Assembly: GCA_965222005.1 (NCBI GenBank)
Contig: OZ244935.1
Span: 5,580,001-5,644,000 of the forward strand
Direction: 5' to 3'
DNA length: 64,000 bases
Origin: CBDCTM01 sp965222005
GTDB taxonomy: Bacteria; Bacteroidota; Bacteroidia; Chitinophagales; Saprospiraceae
Position numbers and translations under genes: made by a program. Below, piece by piece: positions 15,679 to 24,763 of the stretch (its first letter is position 1; each line of letters starts with the position of its first letter). The notes under the pieces are model-generated. The model was not told the origin of the DNA. It searched no databases and was given only the letters and a program-made list of their open reading frames with translations.

Positions 15679-17163
15679 TCACTCCGTGATGTGTACATTT
15701 TCTACATCTTTTAAAATGATTGGCTCTGCTTTCTTATCTCCCCGTATCCGAACAGATGCTATGGTCAAATTTTGCACATCGTCAAAAACCATCGCCGGGC
15801 GATAGTCGGCTTTTTTTATTTTCAGCTTAATATTTTTCATGGTCAGGCCATTGACATGGCGCACGTAAAATCCCCAGGCGGGCAATTCGCCGAACATGGA
15901 AAATTCAGGGTAATGGTTTACAAGCTCTGGCACATCATCCAATCGGGAGAGGGGCATATTGGCGTAGGCTGGATTGCCTCTGCCAGGATAAACGATTGTA
16001 ATATTTTCCAATGTCACATTCTCTATACGATGGCCCCGAACACCTGTAATGGAGGAAGGAAACACATTGTGAAAAAACGGAAGCTGTGGCCCCCGTATCT
16101 CATAGGCATAATCTGGGTGTTCGAATGGGACTATCACCTTAATATTTTTAATTGTAACATTCCTTAATGTACCGGGTTGTTTTGCATTCCGTATCTGTCC
16201 AATTCGCAAAAAGATAGCGTTGCCCGTATTTTTAGCTTTAATATTGTCAACTACTATGTTTTCCAGGATACCGCCTTGCACCGCTTCAATAGCAATAGCA
16301 GAACGATAGGTATCAAATACTTTTATGTTTTTGATAACTACATTTTTGATCTGACTAACCGAAGAGGTTCCAAATTTCACGGCACTGGCACTGGAGCGGA
16401 CTGTACAATTAGCAATATAAATGCTATCGCAATATTCTGTCAAATTCCATTCCTCAGATTTCAGGCAAATCCCATCATCCGCTGAGTTTATATAGCAATT
16501 GGTAATTCTGACGTTTCGACAATCCAAAATATCAATTCCATCATTATTCCAATACGCGTCGCTTTCCACGCGAATATTATCAATAGTGAGGTTTCTGCAT
16601 ATTTCATACGTTTGCACCCAACTGGCCGAGTTTTTTATAGTTATGCTCGTAACGCTGATATTCATACAATCCATAAATTCGATAAGCTGAGGCCTTATAG
16701 TCTCTCTAGGTCTTTTTTCTCGAAAACTATATTTAGAGCTATCAATTTTACCTATATAAAAGAGGCTATCTATATTCAACGCCAGTTGCCCCCCTTGCCC
16801 ATCAATAGTTCCCTTCCCACTGATGGCAATATCCGTTGCACCATCCGCCATCACCAAAGCTTTCCATCTGTTTAGTTTGATGTAATGGGAATAATCAAGG
16901 CTGCCTAGCAGTACTGCTTTTTTCTTCAAATGAAGTTCAACACCCGATTTCAGGACAATACTCCCGGAAATAAAGCGGCCTGCAGGAATAACCACCCGCC
17001 CGCCACCATCGGCATGAGCCTGGTCGATAGCAGCTTGTATGCTCCGGGTATTCACTGTTTTCCCATCTGCTACCGCGCCAAATAATAGAATGCTATAATC
17101 CTTGGCAAGTGCAGAAATGGGCGTTGCAAGCGTGATAATAATGAGAACAAGAGAATATTTCAT
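15679..17163 (-). CDS. glycoside hydrolase family 28 (polygalacturonase-like)
   Basis: Secreted pectin/rhamnogalacturonan-type hydrolase with a right-handed beta-helix. ATG 17163 gives a clean signal peptide (KYSLVLIIITLATPISALAK); 12 extra codons upstream are unlikely. N-terminal LFGAVADGKTVNT and GGGRVVIPAGRF are the usual GH28 entry; catalytic Asp residues are in NNDGIDI and SADDGICLKS. The position that carries the GHG histidine in plant and fungal enzymes reads ASAVKFGTSS, a variant common in bacterial GH28 relatives. Probably acts on a galacturonate-containing glycan in the periplasm or at the surface. Confidence 0.85.
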   Translation of the reverse strand: MKYSLVLIIITLATPISALAKDYSILLFGAVADGKTVNTRSIQAAIDQAHADGGGRVVIPAGRFISGSIVLKSGVELHLKKKAVLLGSLDYSHYIKLNRWKALVMADGATDIAISGKGTIDGQGGQLALNIDSLFYIGKIDSSKYSFREKRPRETIRPQLIEFMDCMNISVTSITIKNSASWVQTYEICRNLTIDNIRVESDAYWNNDGIDILDCRNVRITNCYINSADDGICLKSEEWNLTEYCDSIYIANCTVRSSASAVKFGTSSVSQIKNVVIKNIKVFDTYRSAIAIEAVQGGILENIVVDNIKAKNTGNAIFLRIGQIRNAKQPGTLRNVTIKNIKVIVPFEHPDYAYEIRGPQLPFFHNVFPSSITGVRGHRIENVTLENITIVYPGRGNPAYANMPLSRLDDVPELVNHYPEFSMFGELPAWGFYVRHVNGLTMKNIKLKIKKADYRPAMVFDDVQNLTIASVRIRGDKKAEPIILKDVENVHITE

Positions 17164-17298
17164 ACTTTTAAAAACAAGATTTAGGGGCAATTTACACATA
17201 ATTTTTATAGAACTTTTTTGGCAATACTATGGGTTCATTGACCGACGTAGGATCTCTCTATTTGGCCACCTTCATGCTGCTGCGTAAATTTGCAGATC

Positions 17299-18330
17299 AT
17301 GATTTCATCAATACAAACCTATTGGTCATTTCAGCTTTTGGGCTTGCTTGTGCTCACTCTTACTATAAGTTGCAATAACTCGCCACAAAATTTTTCGGAG
17401 CTTGAAAGCAAGAAATCGTTTGGTCAGAAGGCAACACTTGACAGTATAGCTAATCGGGATAGCAAAAATGTAATAACTGACCCAACCTTCTTGGTTCGCA
17501 GCAAGGCCTTGCTCACACCGCGCTTTACATCTCTTGATGAGTTTAGATCCCTTGTCAGGCTTGAATATTTTTGTGACTCTACTCAATCCGACACTTCCGG
17601 CTCTGTCAGTTCAAAGGTACGTTTGATCTATGCCCACGATGGCCATGAATTAATCAGTGAACTAGCAACCGGAATCGACCAGGGAGATATTATGGATGTA
17701 GAAGATGCTGATTATTTGGATCAGATTCAATTCGTGATCAAGTCTCCTTTTGCCGTGAGAAACAGAATAGAGCTTGGTAAAATTTATATCCTTGCCAGAA
17801 GATCATATCATATTTTTGGAGAAGGAGATGTGGCGTTTTATGATTTGGCAGAAGGCTCGGTAAAAAATATAAACACGCCGGACTTAGCCTACCAAACGGT
17901 CAGAGATAGTTTGGAGAAGGGCTATCTCAACACCTTCAATCATGTAACTGCACAAGCTATAATTACCTCTTTTTTTTCTGAAGAATTGGCAGACTTTATG
18001 GCAGATGTTCATGAACTTCATCATATGCCCGAATTGACCACAGGAAAGTTTACATCAGAACAACTAAGAGATTCGATTAATAACCCGCTCGATAACTATG
18101 TAGATTTAATCAATAATGAAATAGGACAGGAAATTGGTCTTCAACTTCGGGAGAAGTACCATATAAGCCCTGAATCACCCACTACGCCAGAACTATTGGC
18201 TAGCTACATGAATGATTTGCAAAGCTACTACATGTGGGCCTTGAAAATAGGAATGCATCCATTTAAGCCTACGGATGATTTAATTGTCCGATTCTCAAAC
18301 AAAATGAATTCGGTATTTGAGGGGGTATAG
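17299..18330 (+). CDS. hypothetical lipoprotein
   Basis: A 343-residue protein starting at ATG 17299 (a TTG lies 9 bases upstream). Hydrophobic leader LLGLLVLTLTISC gives a lipobox Cys. The mature part is mostly acidic, with ELADFMADVHELHHMPELTT (three His close together) and helices near the C-terminus. No family is recognised. It is divergent from the GH28 gene and its surroundings are clearly more AT-rich than the FAS cluster. Confidence 0.55.
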   Translation: MISSIQTYWSFQLLGLLVLTLTISCNNSPQNFSELESKKSFGQKATLDSIANRDSKNVITDPTFLVRSKALLTPRFTSLDEFRSLVRLEYFCDSTQSDTSGSVSSKVRLIYAHDGHELISELATGIDQGDIMDVEDADYLDQIQFVIKSPFAVRNRIELGKIYILARRSYHIFGEGDVAFYDLAEGSVKNINTPDLAYQTVRDSLEKGYLNTFNHVTAQAIITSFFSEELADFMADVHELHHMPELTTGKFTSEQLRDSINNPLDNYVDLINNEIGQEIGLQLREKYHISPESPTTPELLASYMNDLQSYYMWALKIGMHPFKPTDDLIVRFSNKMNSVFEGV

Positions 18331-18356
18331 GTTATGCGTTAAGCATTGCACCTGTA

Positions 18357-19610
18357 TTAGTTTAGGATTTGTTCCAGGCTATATACTGGATGTCCGTTTT
18401 CATTCAGCGTATCTGCTGACATCTTATATCGTTTTACTACTTCCTCAACTCCAATGATTTCCAATTTTTTATCCTGTAAATTTTTTAACCAGTTCTTATG
18501 GGTTGCCGTGCCATCCAATATTGCATCCCTGAAATCTACTCCTTTTAAATAGGCATCGGTAAGTTTGGCATTTGTCAAATTGGTTTTTACCAAAACAGAT
18601 CTTGCTAAATCACTGGCTGTTAAGTCGGCTTCATTTAACAACCCACTGGTTAAATCTACCCATCGAATAGAAGCCTCCCGCAAATTGGCTTTCCTAAGTT
18701 TGGCGCTCGTTAAATCCGATCCATCCAAATTGGCTTTTTCCAAATCTACTTCGTTCAGCTCCGCCCAGCTTAAATTAGCCCTCTTTATATTAGCGTCACT
18801 CAACTTAGCACCATTTAAATTTGCCCATGACAAATTTGCTTTTCTAAGATCCGCGTTCTTTAGGTTTGCCCCCCTTAAATCGGCCTGCCGCAAATTTGCA
18901 TTACTCAAATTCACACCATCCAAATCGGCCTGCCGCAAATCTGCCCGCCTCAAGTCTGCACCAGCAAAAGAGACCTGCTGTTTTATCCTTTTAAAAGAAC
19001 TTGAATCCATCTTAATGGCAGATAATGCCAACAACAATTGGCCTCGCTCCGGGCTCAAAACCCTGTTTAAAATATTATCCCCCTCAAAATATTTGTACGG
19101 CTTAAAAGCAGCACCCAATGCACCTGCCCTGGCTATTGTTTCGTCAGACAAGGTTTTGTTTGCGCTATTTTTCACTTCCTTATCCACTTTATCTAAAAGA
19201 TTGCTCATCATAGACATCAGCTTACTTTGCTTCACTGAATCAATTAGCTGCGTCTGCTGTCTGATTCTCGTTTGTTGGTTTTGAATTAGCGCCTTGAACG
19301 ATCTGTTTTGTTGATATACTACTATACCAAAACCTGTTACACTCATAAAAACCAACACAGTAAGCACCCAAACAAAGGAATACTTCCTTCTTTTAGAGTC
19401 ACTTCCCTTCCCAACTAAGGAAACAGGCACTATCTTTTTATTCCCAACAAAGATGAGAGCCGCTATAAATGCAATAAACCCCAAGCCTCCCACAAAGCCT
19501 ACCCAAAAAGAGTAGTTTTGCTCTACGTAAGGTACCCGGATATAGCCTAGTGCCCAACCCACCAGAACGCAGGATACAAGAACAAGCAGGCGAAACAATT
19601 TCTGAATCAT
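18357..19610 (-). CDS. pentapeptide-repeat membrane protein
   Basis: A 417-residue protein from ATG 19610 (the longer frame needs a TTG). Two N-terminal membrane spans (about residues 5-22 and 28-48) and a third (about 77-98) lead into a short coiled coil (QTRIRQQTQLIDSVKQSKL). About 30 pentapeptide A(D/N)Lxx units follow, for example ADLRRADLRQADLDGVNLSN, forming a right-handed quadrilateral helix. Such proteins act by protein contact rather than catalysis; here the repeat tower would be tethered to the inner membrane. Partner unknown. It is convergent with the preceding lipoprotein gene. Confidence 0.82.
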   Translation of the reverse strand: MIQKLFRLLVLVSCVLVGWALGYIRVPYVEQNYSFWVGFVGGLGFIAFIAALIFVGNKKIVPVSLVGKGSDSKRRKYSFVWVLTVLVFMSVTGFGIVVYQQNRSFKALIQNQQTRIRQQTQLIDSVKQSKLMSMMSNLLDKVDKEVKNSANKTLSDETIARAGALGAAFKPYKYFEGDNILNRVLSPERGQLLLALSAIKMDSSSFKRIKQQVSFAGADLRRADLRQADLDGVNLSNANLRQADLRGANLKNADLRKANLSWANLNGAKLSDANIKRANLSWAELNEVDLEKANLDGSDLTSAKLRKANLREASIRWVDLTSGLLNEADLTASDLARSVLVKTNLTNAKLTDAYLKGVDFRDAILDGTATHKNWLKNLQDKKLEIIGVEEVVKRYKMSADTLNENGHPVYSLEQILN

Positions 19611-19705
19611 GGGGCAAAGATAATCGGGTTGGAATTTATTCGGCTTCACAATTGAAGTATATTTATGAACGAAGGAGTTCAAATATTCACCAAATCATTT
19701 GACAA

Positions 19706-20329
19706 ATGACAACCCTCCCTCCACCAACACAATTTGTTCACCTTCGCTGGAAGCTGGTGCCAATTGTAGTGGCCTTAGCCCTGCTGGCTTTTTTGCTCAT
19801 TTACTCCAATGGCTTCAATGAAGAAAGTACGCGCCGCTGCATACGGCTTTCGGCGCAGATCAGCGTGCTGCTCTTCAGCCTGGCCTTTGGCGCATCGGCC
19901 CTTCAGCACCTGTGGCCGGGCCGCTTGACACATTGGCTCAGCAAACACCGCAAGCAGCTCGGCGTCAGCTTTGCTCTAACTCACCTGAGCCATTTATTCT
20001 TTTTGGTAATGCTCCAAAATTTCTTTCATCCCGTATTTACCAAAGCCAAAACCAGCTCGCTGATAGGTGGCGGCCTGGCATACCTCTTTGTGTTGCTCAT
20101 GTTATTGACCTCTTTCCATACCTTTTCCAAATACCTCAACCAGCGCCAGTGGAAGTGGCTTCACCTCGCAGGTGGCTACTGGATATGGTTCATCTTTGCA
20201 AGGAGCTACTGGAAAAATGTCATCGACAAGCAACAGTACTATTTCTTTGCTTTGCTAGTGACAGGACTGCTTATTCTGCGATGGTGGCATGCCCTGCAGC
20301 CTCGCTCAGAGGGGAGGCTCAACACCTAA
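19706..20329 (+). CDS. ferric-reductase-like transmembrane protein
   Basis: A 207-residue membrane protein with about six spans. Histidines inside the spans (ALQHLW, SFALTHLSHLFFL, LLTSFHTFSKYL, WLHLAGGYWIWF) match the paired haem-binding His pattern of ferric-reductase-like/MsrQ-type domains. There is no FAD/NAD domain, so it would need an external electron donor. A membrane cytochrome b-like electron carrier is likely. Divergent from the pentapeptide gene. Confidence 0.72.
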   Translation: MTTLPPPTQFVHLRWKLVPIVVALALLAFLLIYSNGFNEESTRRCIRLSAQISVLLFSLAFGASALQHLWPGRLTHWLSKHRKQLGVSFALTHLSHLFFLVMLQNFFHPVFTKAKTSSLIGGGLAYLFVLLMLLTSFHTFSKYLNQRQWKWLHLAGGYWIWFIFARSYWKNVIDKQQYYFFALLVTGLLILRWWHALQPRSEGRLNT

Positions 20330-20451
20330 AAGCTGCTTTGAAGAGATTTTTGTTTCTTTGCTTTACAATCGCACTAAACCCATGGCGCAGATAAGAGCGT
20401 GTTTGGAATTTACCCTTCGGGGCATTAGTGCAATTTTCATATTCTTATTAC

Positions 20452-21606
20452 TCACTTTACATGCAAGCTGTCCGGCCACATGGCCATACAATCCACAATG
20501 CCTGCAATGATTGAGCTATCTTCTTTGAAATACCAATCAAGCATCTGGTAGGTAAGGGTATTATCCTCATTGAAATGAAAAAACAATATTGCCTTCACGG
20601 CAGGATACTTTTGAGGGATGGCGCAAAAGGCCGAGCGGTACCACTCGGCTCTGTCGCCTCCGACGGCCAGGCTGCCAAATTCTGAAAGCAGGATGGGCTT
20701 GCCAAAACGGGCTAGCTCGGGGTAATGCGTGCCAAAAATCTCGTCGAAGCTCCACCATCGCGACCATGAAGCCACCGTGCCGTAATTAAGGGTTCCCAGC
20801 CCAATCCAGTCCACATAATCGTGGCCCGGGTAATAGGCATCGAAAGAGCCGTACGCAATGTGGGGCGACCAAACCCAAAGAACATTGCCTACATTGGCCC
20901 GTCTAAAAAAATTAACGACATGACGCCAGGCGGCTACGAAATCAGCCGGTTCATTATGCTGCGGTCCCCAGGGGTAGCGGTAGGGGTCATTCATCTCGTG
21001 CCCCCAGCGAATAAATAAGGGATGCTCAAATTGTGCAAGATCCGCAACCCACTTGCTGAGGTAAAAATCATACTCTCCACGGGCTATAGCTTTCAATCCG
21101 TTTTTATCGCGTTCCTTAGCATGCCCCAATTCGGGATGGGCTGTCTGATCAAAATCCACCAACCAGGGCTCCCAGGTCAGGACAGGTACCGAGCCCAGCT
21201 CATGAATGGCCTTTAGCCACATGAGCGGAAATCGCTGCTCTGGTTTGCTGCCCCAGGCAGTGTAAATGTGGATGAGTGGGAAGGTGGTATTGAGAGAAGC
21301 TTCCAGTGCCATTATGCTTTGAAAATCCTGCCGGCTCTGGTTGTCGAAGGCGCCCAGCAATATCTTGTCCGGCCTTTCTAATTGGGCGAACGAACGATGT
21401 GCCGAAAACCCTTGCAACCGCTTGTAGCGTTCTGCTTTTTCATTCAACAGATAGGCCTCGGCATCTGTAACCACATCGCCAGCTTTTACGAAAAAGTCCT
21501 CCAGAGGCCCCTTGGCCTGATTGCCGACATGTGTCAACAGGTTGATAATGAGGATGCCCATTATTACTGCCAGCAGGGTCGAAACGATCCTTTTTGTTTT
21601 ATTCAT
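20452..21606 (-). CDS. GH26-like glycoside hydrolase, membrane anchored
   Basis: Predicted beta-mannanase-type (GH26) hydrolase, 384 residues, with an N-terminal hydrophobic anchor (about 9-28). The acid/base Glu lies in FIRWGHEMNDPYRYPW and the nucleophile Glu in ILLSEFGS, both typical of clan GH-A family 26; WSPHIAY and DYVDWIGLGTLNYG complete the barrel. Its start overlaps the GT2 stop by 8 bases, making it the last gene of a coupled three-gene unit. By analogy with BcsZ in cellulose systems it probably trims or edits the polymer in the periplasm (inference). Confidence 0.85.
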   Translation of the reverse strand: MNKTKRIVSTLLAVIMGILIINLLTHVGNQAKGPLEDFFVKAGDVVTDAEAYLLNEKAERYKRLQGFSAHRSFAQLERPDKILLGAFDNQSRQDFQSIMALEASLNTTFPLIHIYTAWGSKPEQRFPLMWLKAIHELGSVPVLTWEPWLVDFDQTAHPELGHAKERDKNGLKAIARGEYDFYLSKWVADLAQFEHPLFIRWGHEMNDPYRYPWGPQHNEPADFVAAWRHVVNFFRRANVGNVLWVWSPHIAYGSFDAYYPGHDYVDWIGLGTLNYGTVASWSRWWSFDEIFGTHYPELARFGKPILLSEFGSLAVGGDRAEWYRSAFCAIPQKYPAVKAILFFHFNEDNTLTYQMLDWYFKEDSSIIAGIVDCMAMWPDSLHVK

Positions 21607-23203
21607 CAGTCAACCTATTTAAACGGCCGGCTGGCACATGCATCCAGGGCTCTTTAATTTCCAATCGCTTTGATTCCCAGGCAGCCAATATGCCTCCGGT
21701 CACTAATACGAACGGTATAAAAGCAAAAAACATCATGCCCCAGCTTATCTCACTCGTTAATATCAAACTACTCTCAGGGATTACATACCGCCTTTGGTAG
21801 ATCAAAAATACCAGGGCTCCCAGAAATAAAAAAAATTGTATATATAATGGCCTTACAAAGTGACTCACCCTGCCCGTTTGTGCTTTCTTGGCCGTAGGGA
21901 TGTAGGGAATGGTGGCATTGAACAAAGATAGCAGAAAGCCCAGAAAAAACAGGGGCCAGCAGGCAAACTTTAGCACCATGCCGCGCCAGTGCAGCCCGCG
22001 CTCAAACCCGGGATGACATAGCCACCTTTGAGCATATAAATAGATGGCAACTGCAATGAGCGCAACGGGAAAGCCCTCCTGAATAAAATCGGAAAAGTGC
22101 ATTTTGGCAGGTAGCAGCCCTCCCCAAAAAAACAAGTAGGGAATGATAAAATAAAAAAAGGAGGTAGCGCCCACCAGATAGTAGGTGCCAATGCTTAGAT
22201 ATGAAATTTTTTGCCAAAATCTCAGTTGAGAAAACAATCGGGGCACCTCTGAGAAGAGTACTTCATGCACCCCGCGCGCCCACTTCAACTGCTGCTTGCA
22301 AAAGGAGCCGAAATCTTCAGGCACCAGCCCTCGACTGACGATCACCGGATTGAATACTGACAGCCAGCCCTCTGCATGAAGACGAATGGAGGTAACCAAA
22401 TCCTCTGCCAGGCCCACACCGTGCCCGCCAATCGATTCCAGCGCTTTTCGCCGAAACGTACAATTGGCACCAATGGCTACCGCAGTTCCATAGCCGTGCA
22501 TACCCAACGAAACGGGGCCATAGAATGCGTAGGTTTGCTCTGCTGCTGCTTTGGCCACAAATGATCTGTATTGGTTGTAATAGCCTTGTGCCACCTGTAC
22601 AAAACCTACTCGTTGGTCTTTAAAAAAACCTAGTGTATTGTCCAAAAAACAGGGAAAAGGAATGTGGTCGGGGTCGAGGATAAGAATAAATTCTTCTTTG
22701 GTTTGTGCTAAGGCACGGTTGATCTTTCCGGCTTTGGCGCCCGGCACATTTAGCAGTTCTAAACATACCGCATCATATTTATTGGCGATTTCCCGAAAGC
22801 ACTCGTCTTCCGTATCATCCAGCAGATAGGTGGTATGAGGATAGCGGATATTCGCACAAGCTTCAAGTGTTTTTTCAAACATCGACAAAGGCTCGCCTGG
22901 AGTGCTTGTAGTAAATATGGCTACTGAAAGACCTTCCTCCGGCTTGGGTATTTCCGGCCTTTTCACCCCCAGATAATTGATCCAGATTACAATCAGTCGT
23001 AGCATGCCATACCAAAAAATGAAGGTCAGCAAAATGTACAGGGGTATAGCCCCCACATGCTCTGCCCTAAACCACCAATCTGCCAGCCGGACAATACCGA
23101 TAATGCCCGCTACTGCCAGCGCCGTCAGCACGAAACGATCCCGGTGCCTGACTGCCCGGGCCCGCCTGAAAATAAACAGATCTCTTTGCCAGTCATTCTT
23201 CAT
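21599..23203 (-). CDS. cellulose-synthase-like GT2 processive glycosyltransferase
   Basis: A 534-residue inner-membrane glycosyltransferase. Two N-terminal spans, a GT2 catalytic domain, then about five spans. Catalytic motifs: LLDDTEDE, LDPDHIPF (DxD), the acid LAEDLVTS, and KQQLKWARG in place of the usual QxxRW, so the Arg is Lys. It should polymerise and translocate a beta-linked polysaccharide from a nucleotide sugar. No PilZ domain is present, so direct c-di-GMP control is not evident. Overlaps the outer-membrane gene by 11 bases and the GH26 gene by 8. Confidence 0.88.
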   Translation of the reverse strand: MKNDWQRDLFIFRRARAVRHRDRFVLTALAVAGIIGIVRLADWWFRAEHVGAIPLYILLTFIFWYGMLRLIVIWINYLGVKRPEIPKPEEGLSVAIFTTSTPGEPLSMFEKTLEACANIRYPHTTYLLDDTEDECFREIANKYDAVCLELLNVPGAKAGKINRALAQTKEEFILILDPDHIPFPCFLDNTLGFFKDQRVGFVQVAQGYYNQYRSFVAKAAAEQTYAFYGPVSLGMHGYGTAVAIGANCTFRRKALESIGGHGVGLAEDLVTSIRLHAEGWLSVFNPVIVSRGLVPEDFGSFCKQQLKWARGVHEVLFSEVPRLFSQLRFWQKISYLSIGTYYLVGATSFFYFIIPYLFFWGGLLPAKMHFSDFIQEGFPVALIAVAIYLYAQRWLCHPGFERGLHWRGMVLKFACWPLFFLGFLLSLFNATIPYIPTAKKAQTGRVSHFVRPLYIQFFLFLGALVFLIYQRRYVIPESSLILTSEISWGMMFFAFIPFVLVTGGILAAWESKRLEIKEPWMHVPAGRLNRLTDE

Positions 23204-24719
23204 TGTACCACCACCAGTTTAGGCTGAGCTGAAAAGCATGAAAATGGTAAAAGAAATTTTTAACATATTGGTAGCCACTCATTAAGCTCAGTCGGTCTGA
23301 CAGCTGTATATTTAGTTCGGCCTTCAAATCGAATGTAGTGGTACTTTCTTTAAAAAAGGCTTGCGCCAGTACTACTCCTGAAGGGCTGCCATCCAGGTAC
23401 AAAAAAGGGATGTCGGCAGTAGCGAATATTCCTACATTGGAACTTAACTTTAGGGCGATCCAGGGCGTTGGCTTGACCTCCAGTAGCCCTATGATAGCAT
23501 GTATTTGTTGATGGCGAGCGGTGAAATAAGGATCATAAATACCTCTTATTTTCATACTGTCGGTATAATTGTCCAATATTTCAGCAAGGCTGCGTTCGCT
23601 GACGAAATGACTGGCTTCCGTATCTGCCCAGGAGCCGGCATAGCCGACACGCCACTTGGTAGCCCCCCATCTTAGCGCCGGACTGAACACCCACAAATAG
23701 GCCGATTGCTGGGCGTTGTCATCAAAATATTCCAAGTACTGAAAAGCGGCCTGTCCCAGCCAGAAGTCGCCATTAGCCACATTTAGTGTAAGGGAATATT
23801 GATGCAGGCTCACCAATTGTGAAAGGCTTGCCACGGCATACATGCTGGGCTGATACGACCACATTGCCTTCGTTGAAAAGTAATCAGACCAGTTTTTATC
23901 GATCTCTACACTACCTATCCAGTGATTTCCACCAGCTGCCGGATGCTTGTGCCAGCCTGCCAAAAGCCTTACATTCAGCCGGGTATTTGGTAGCTTGAAG
24001 CTATTGCCAACAGCCATCTGGCGGGCAACTTGGTGCAGGCTGTCCGTATCAAAAAAGTAGCCCTTTACAAAAAGTTCCGGATACCATAGCCTGGTAAACC
24101 TCTTGCTTGCCATCACCTCCGGCTGCAGGATATTCAAAGGCTGGCTATCCCATTGAAATCGGCTGCCCAGCCCGAGTTGCAGGGCATTCATTTCTTGTAA
24201 AGCTCTCAGCATTTGCAGTGCTTCCGCATCTTGTGGATATTGCGATACAATTTTCTGAAAATGCTTTTTTGATTTTTGGAATGAGCCTTCCTGATAGTAA
24301 ATGTATGCCAGATATTTGTTGGCTTCCACATGCCCGGGCTCAACAGTTAAGAAGTCGGAGAGGATAGATTTAGCTTTCTCAGGCTGTTTGGTTTCGTAGA
24401 GCATTCTGCCGTAATCCAGTTTTAGCACTGCGTGAGATGGGTGCTCAACCATAGCTTTGAGGTACGTATCCTCAGCCTGCTCAATGTTGCCACTCCAATA
24501 ATGAACCGAAGCGAGCAGCTTGATGGCCTCAAAGTGTTCGTTGTGGCTTTCGAGTAGTTGGATAGCCTGGTCATAATCCTTATGGGCAATGAGCTGATTG
24601 GCTTGAACAAGAGCCTGCTCATAGGAAAGGGGTTGCGAAAAGCAGGATGAGGCCAGGGCGGTGAGCAAAATTGAGCAAGCCCAAATCAATATGGATTGGA
24701 AGCAACTTACCTCTTTCAT
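23193..24719 (-). CDS. TPR plus outer-membrane beta-barrel polysaccharide export protein
   Basis: First gene of the unit. ATG 24719 yields a signal peptide (SILIWACSILLTALASSCFS). Residues ~25-190 form TPR helices (YEQALVQANQLIAHKDYDQA, AEDTYLKAMVEHPSHAVLK, YIYYQEGSFQKSKKHFQKI). The remainder is a barrel of amphipathic strands ending SGYQYVKNFFYHFHAF and LSLNWWWYNEE. This TPR-porin order is that of BcsC, PgaA and YaiO-like exporters. It should carry the GT2 product across the outer membrane. Confidence 0.82.
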   Translation of the reverse strand: MKEVSCFQSILIWACSILLTALASSCFSQPLSYEQALVQANQLIAHKDYDQAIQLLESHNEHFEAIKLLASVHYWSGNIEQAEDTYLKAMVEHPSHAVLKLDYGRMLYETKQPEKAKSILSDFLTVEPGHVEANKYLAYIYYQEGSFQKSKKHFQKIVSQYPQDAEALQMLRALQEMNALQLGLGSRFQWDSQPLNILQPEVMASKRFTRLWYPELFVKGYFFDTDSLHQVARQMAVGNSFKLPNTRLNVRLLAGWHKHPAAGGNHWIGSVEIDKNWSDYFSTKAMWSYQPSMYAVASLSQLVSLHQYSLTLNVANGDFWLGQAAFQYLEYFDDNAQQSAYLWVFSPALRWGATKWRVGYAGSWADTEASHFVSERSLAEILDNYTDSMKIRGIYDPYFTARHQQIHAIIGLLEVKPTPWIALKLSSNVGIFATADIPFLYLDGSPSGVVLAQAFFKESTTTFDLKAELNIQLSDRLSLMSGYQYVKNFFYHFHAFQLSLNWWWYNEE

Positions 24720-24763
24720 CAAAAAATATTTCAACAAAGGTACGCTATTTCGCTGCTTCGATC

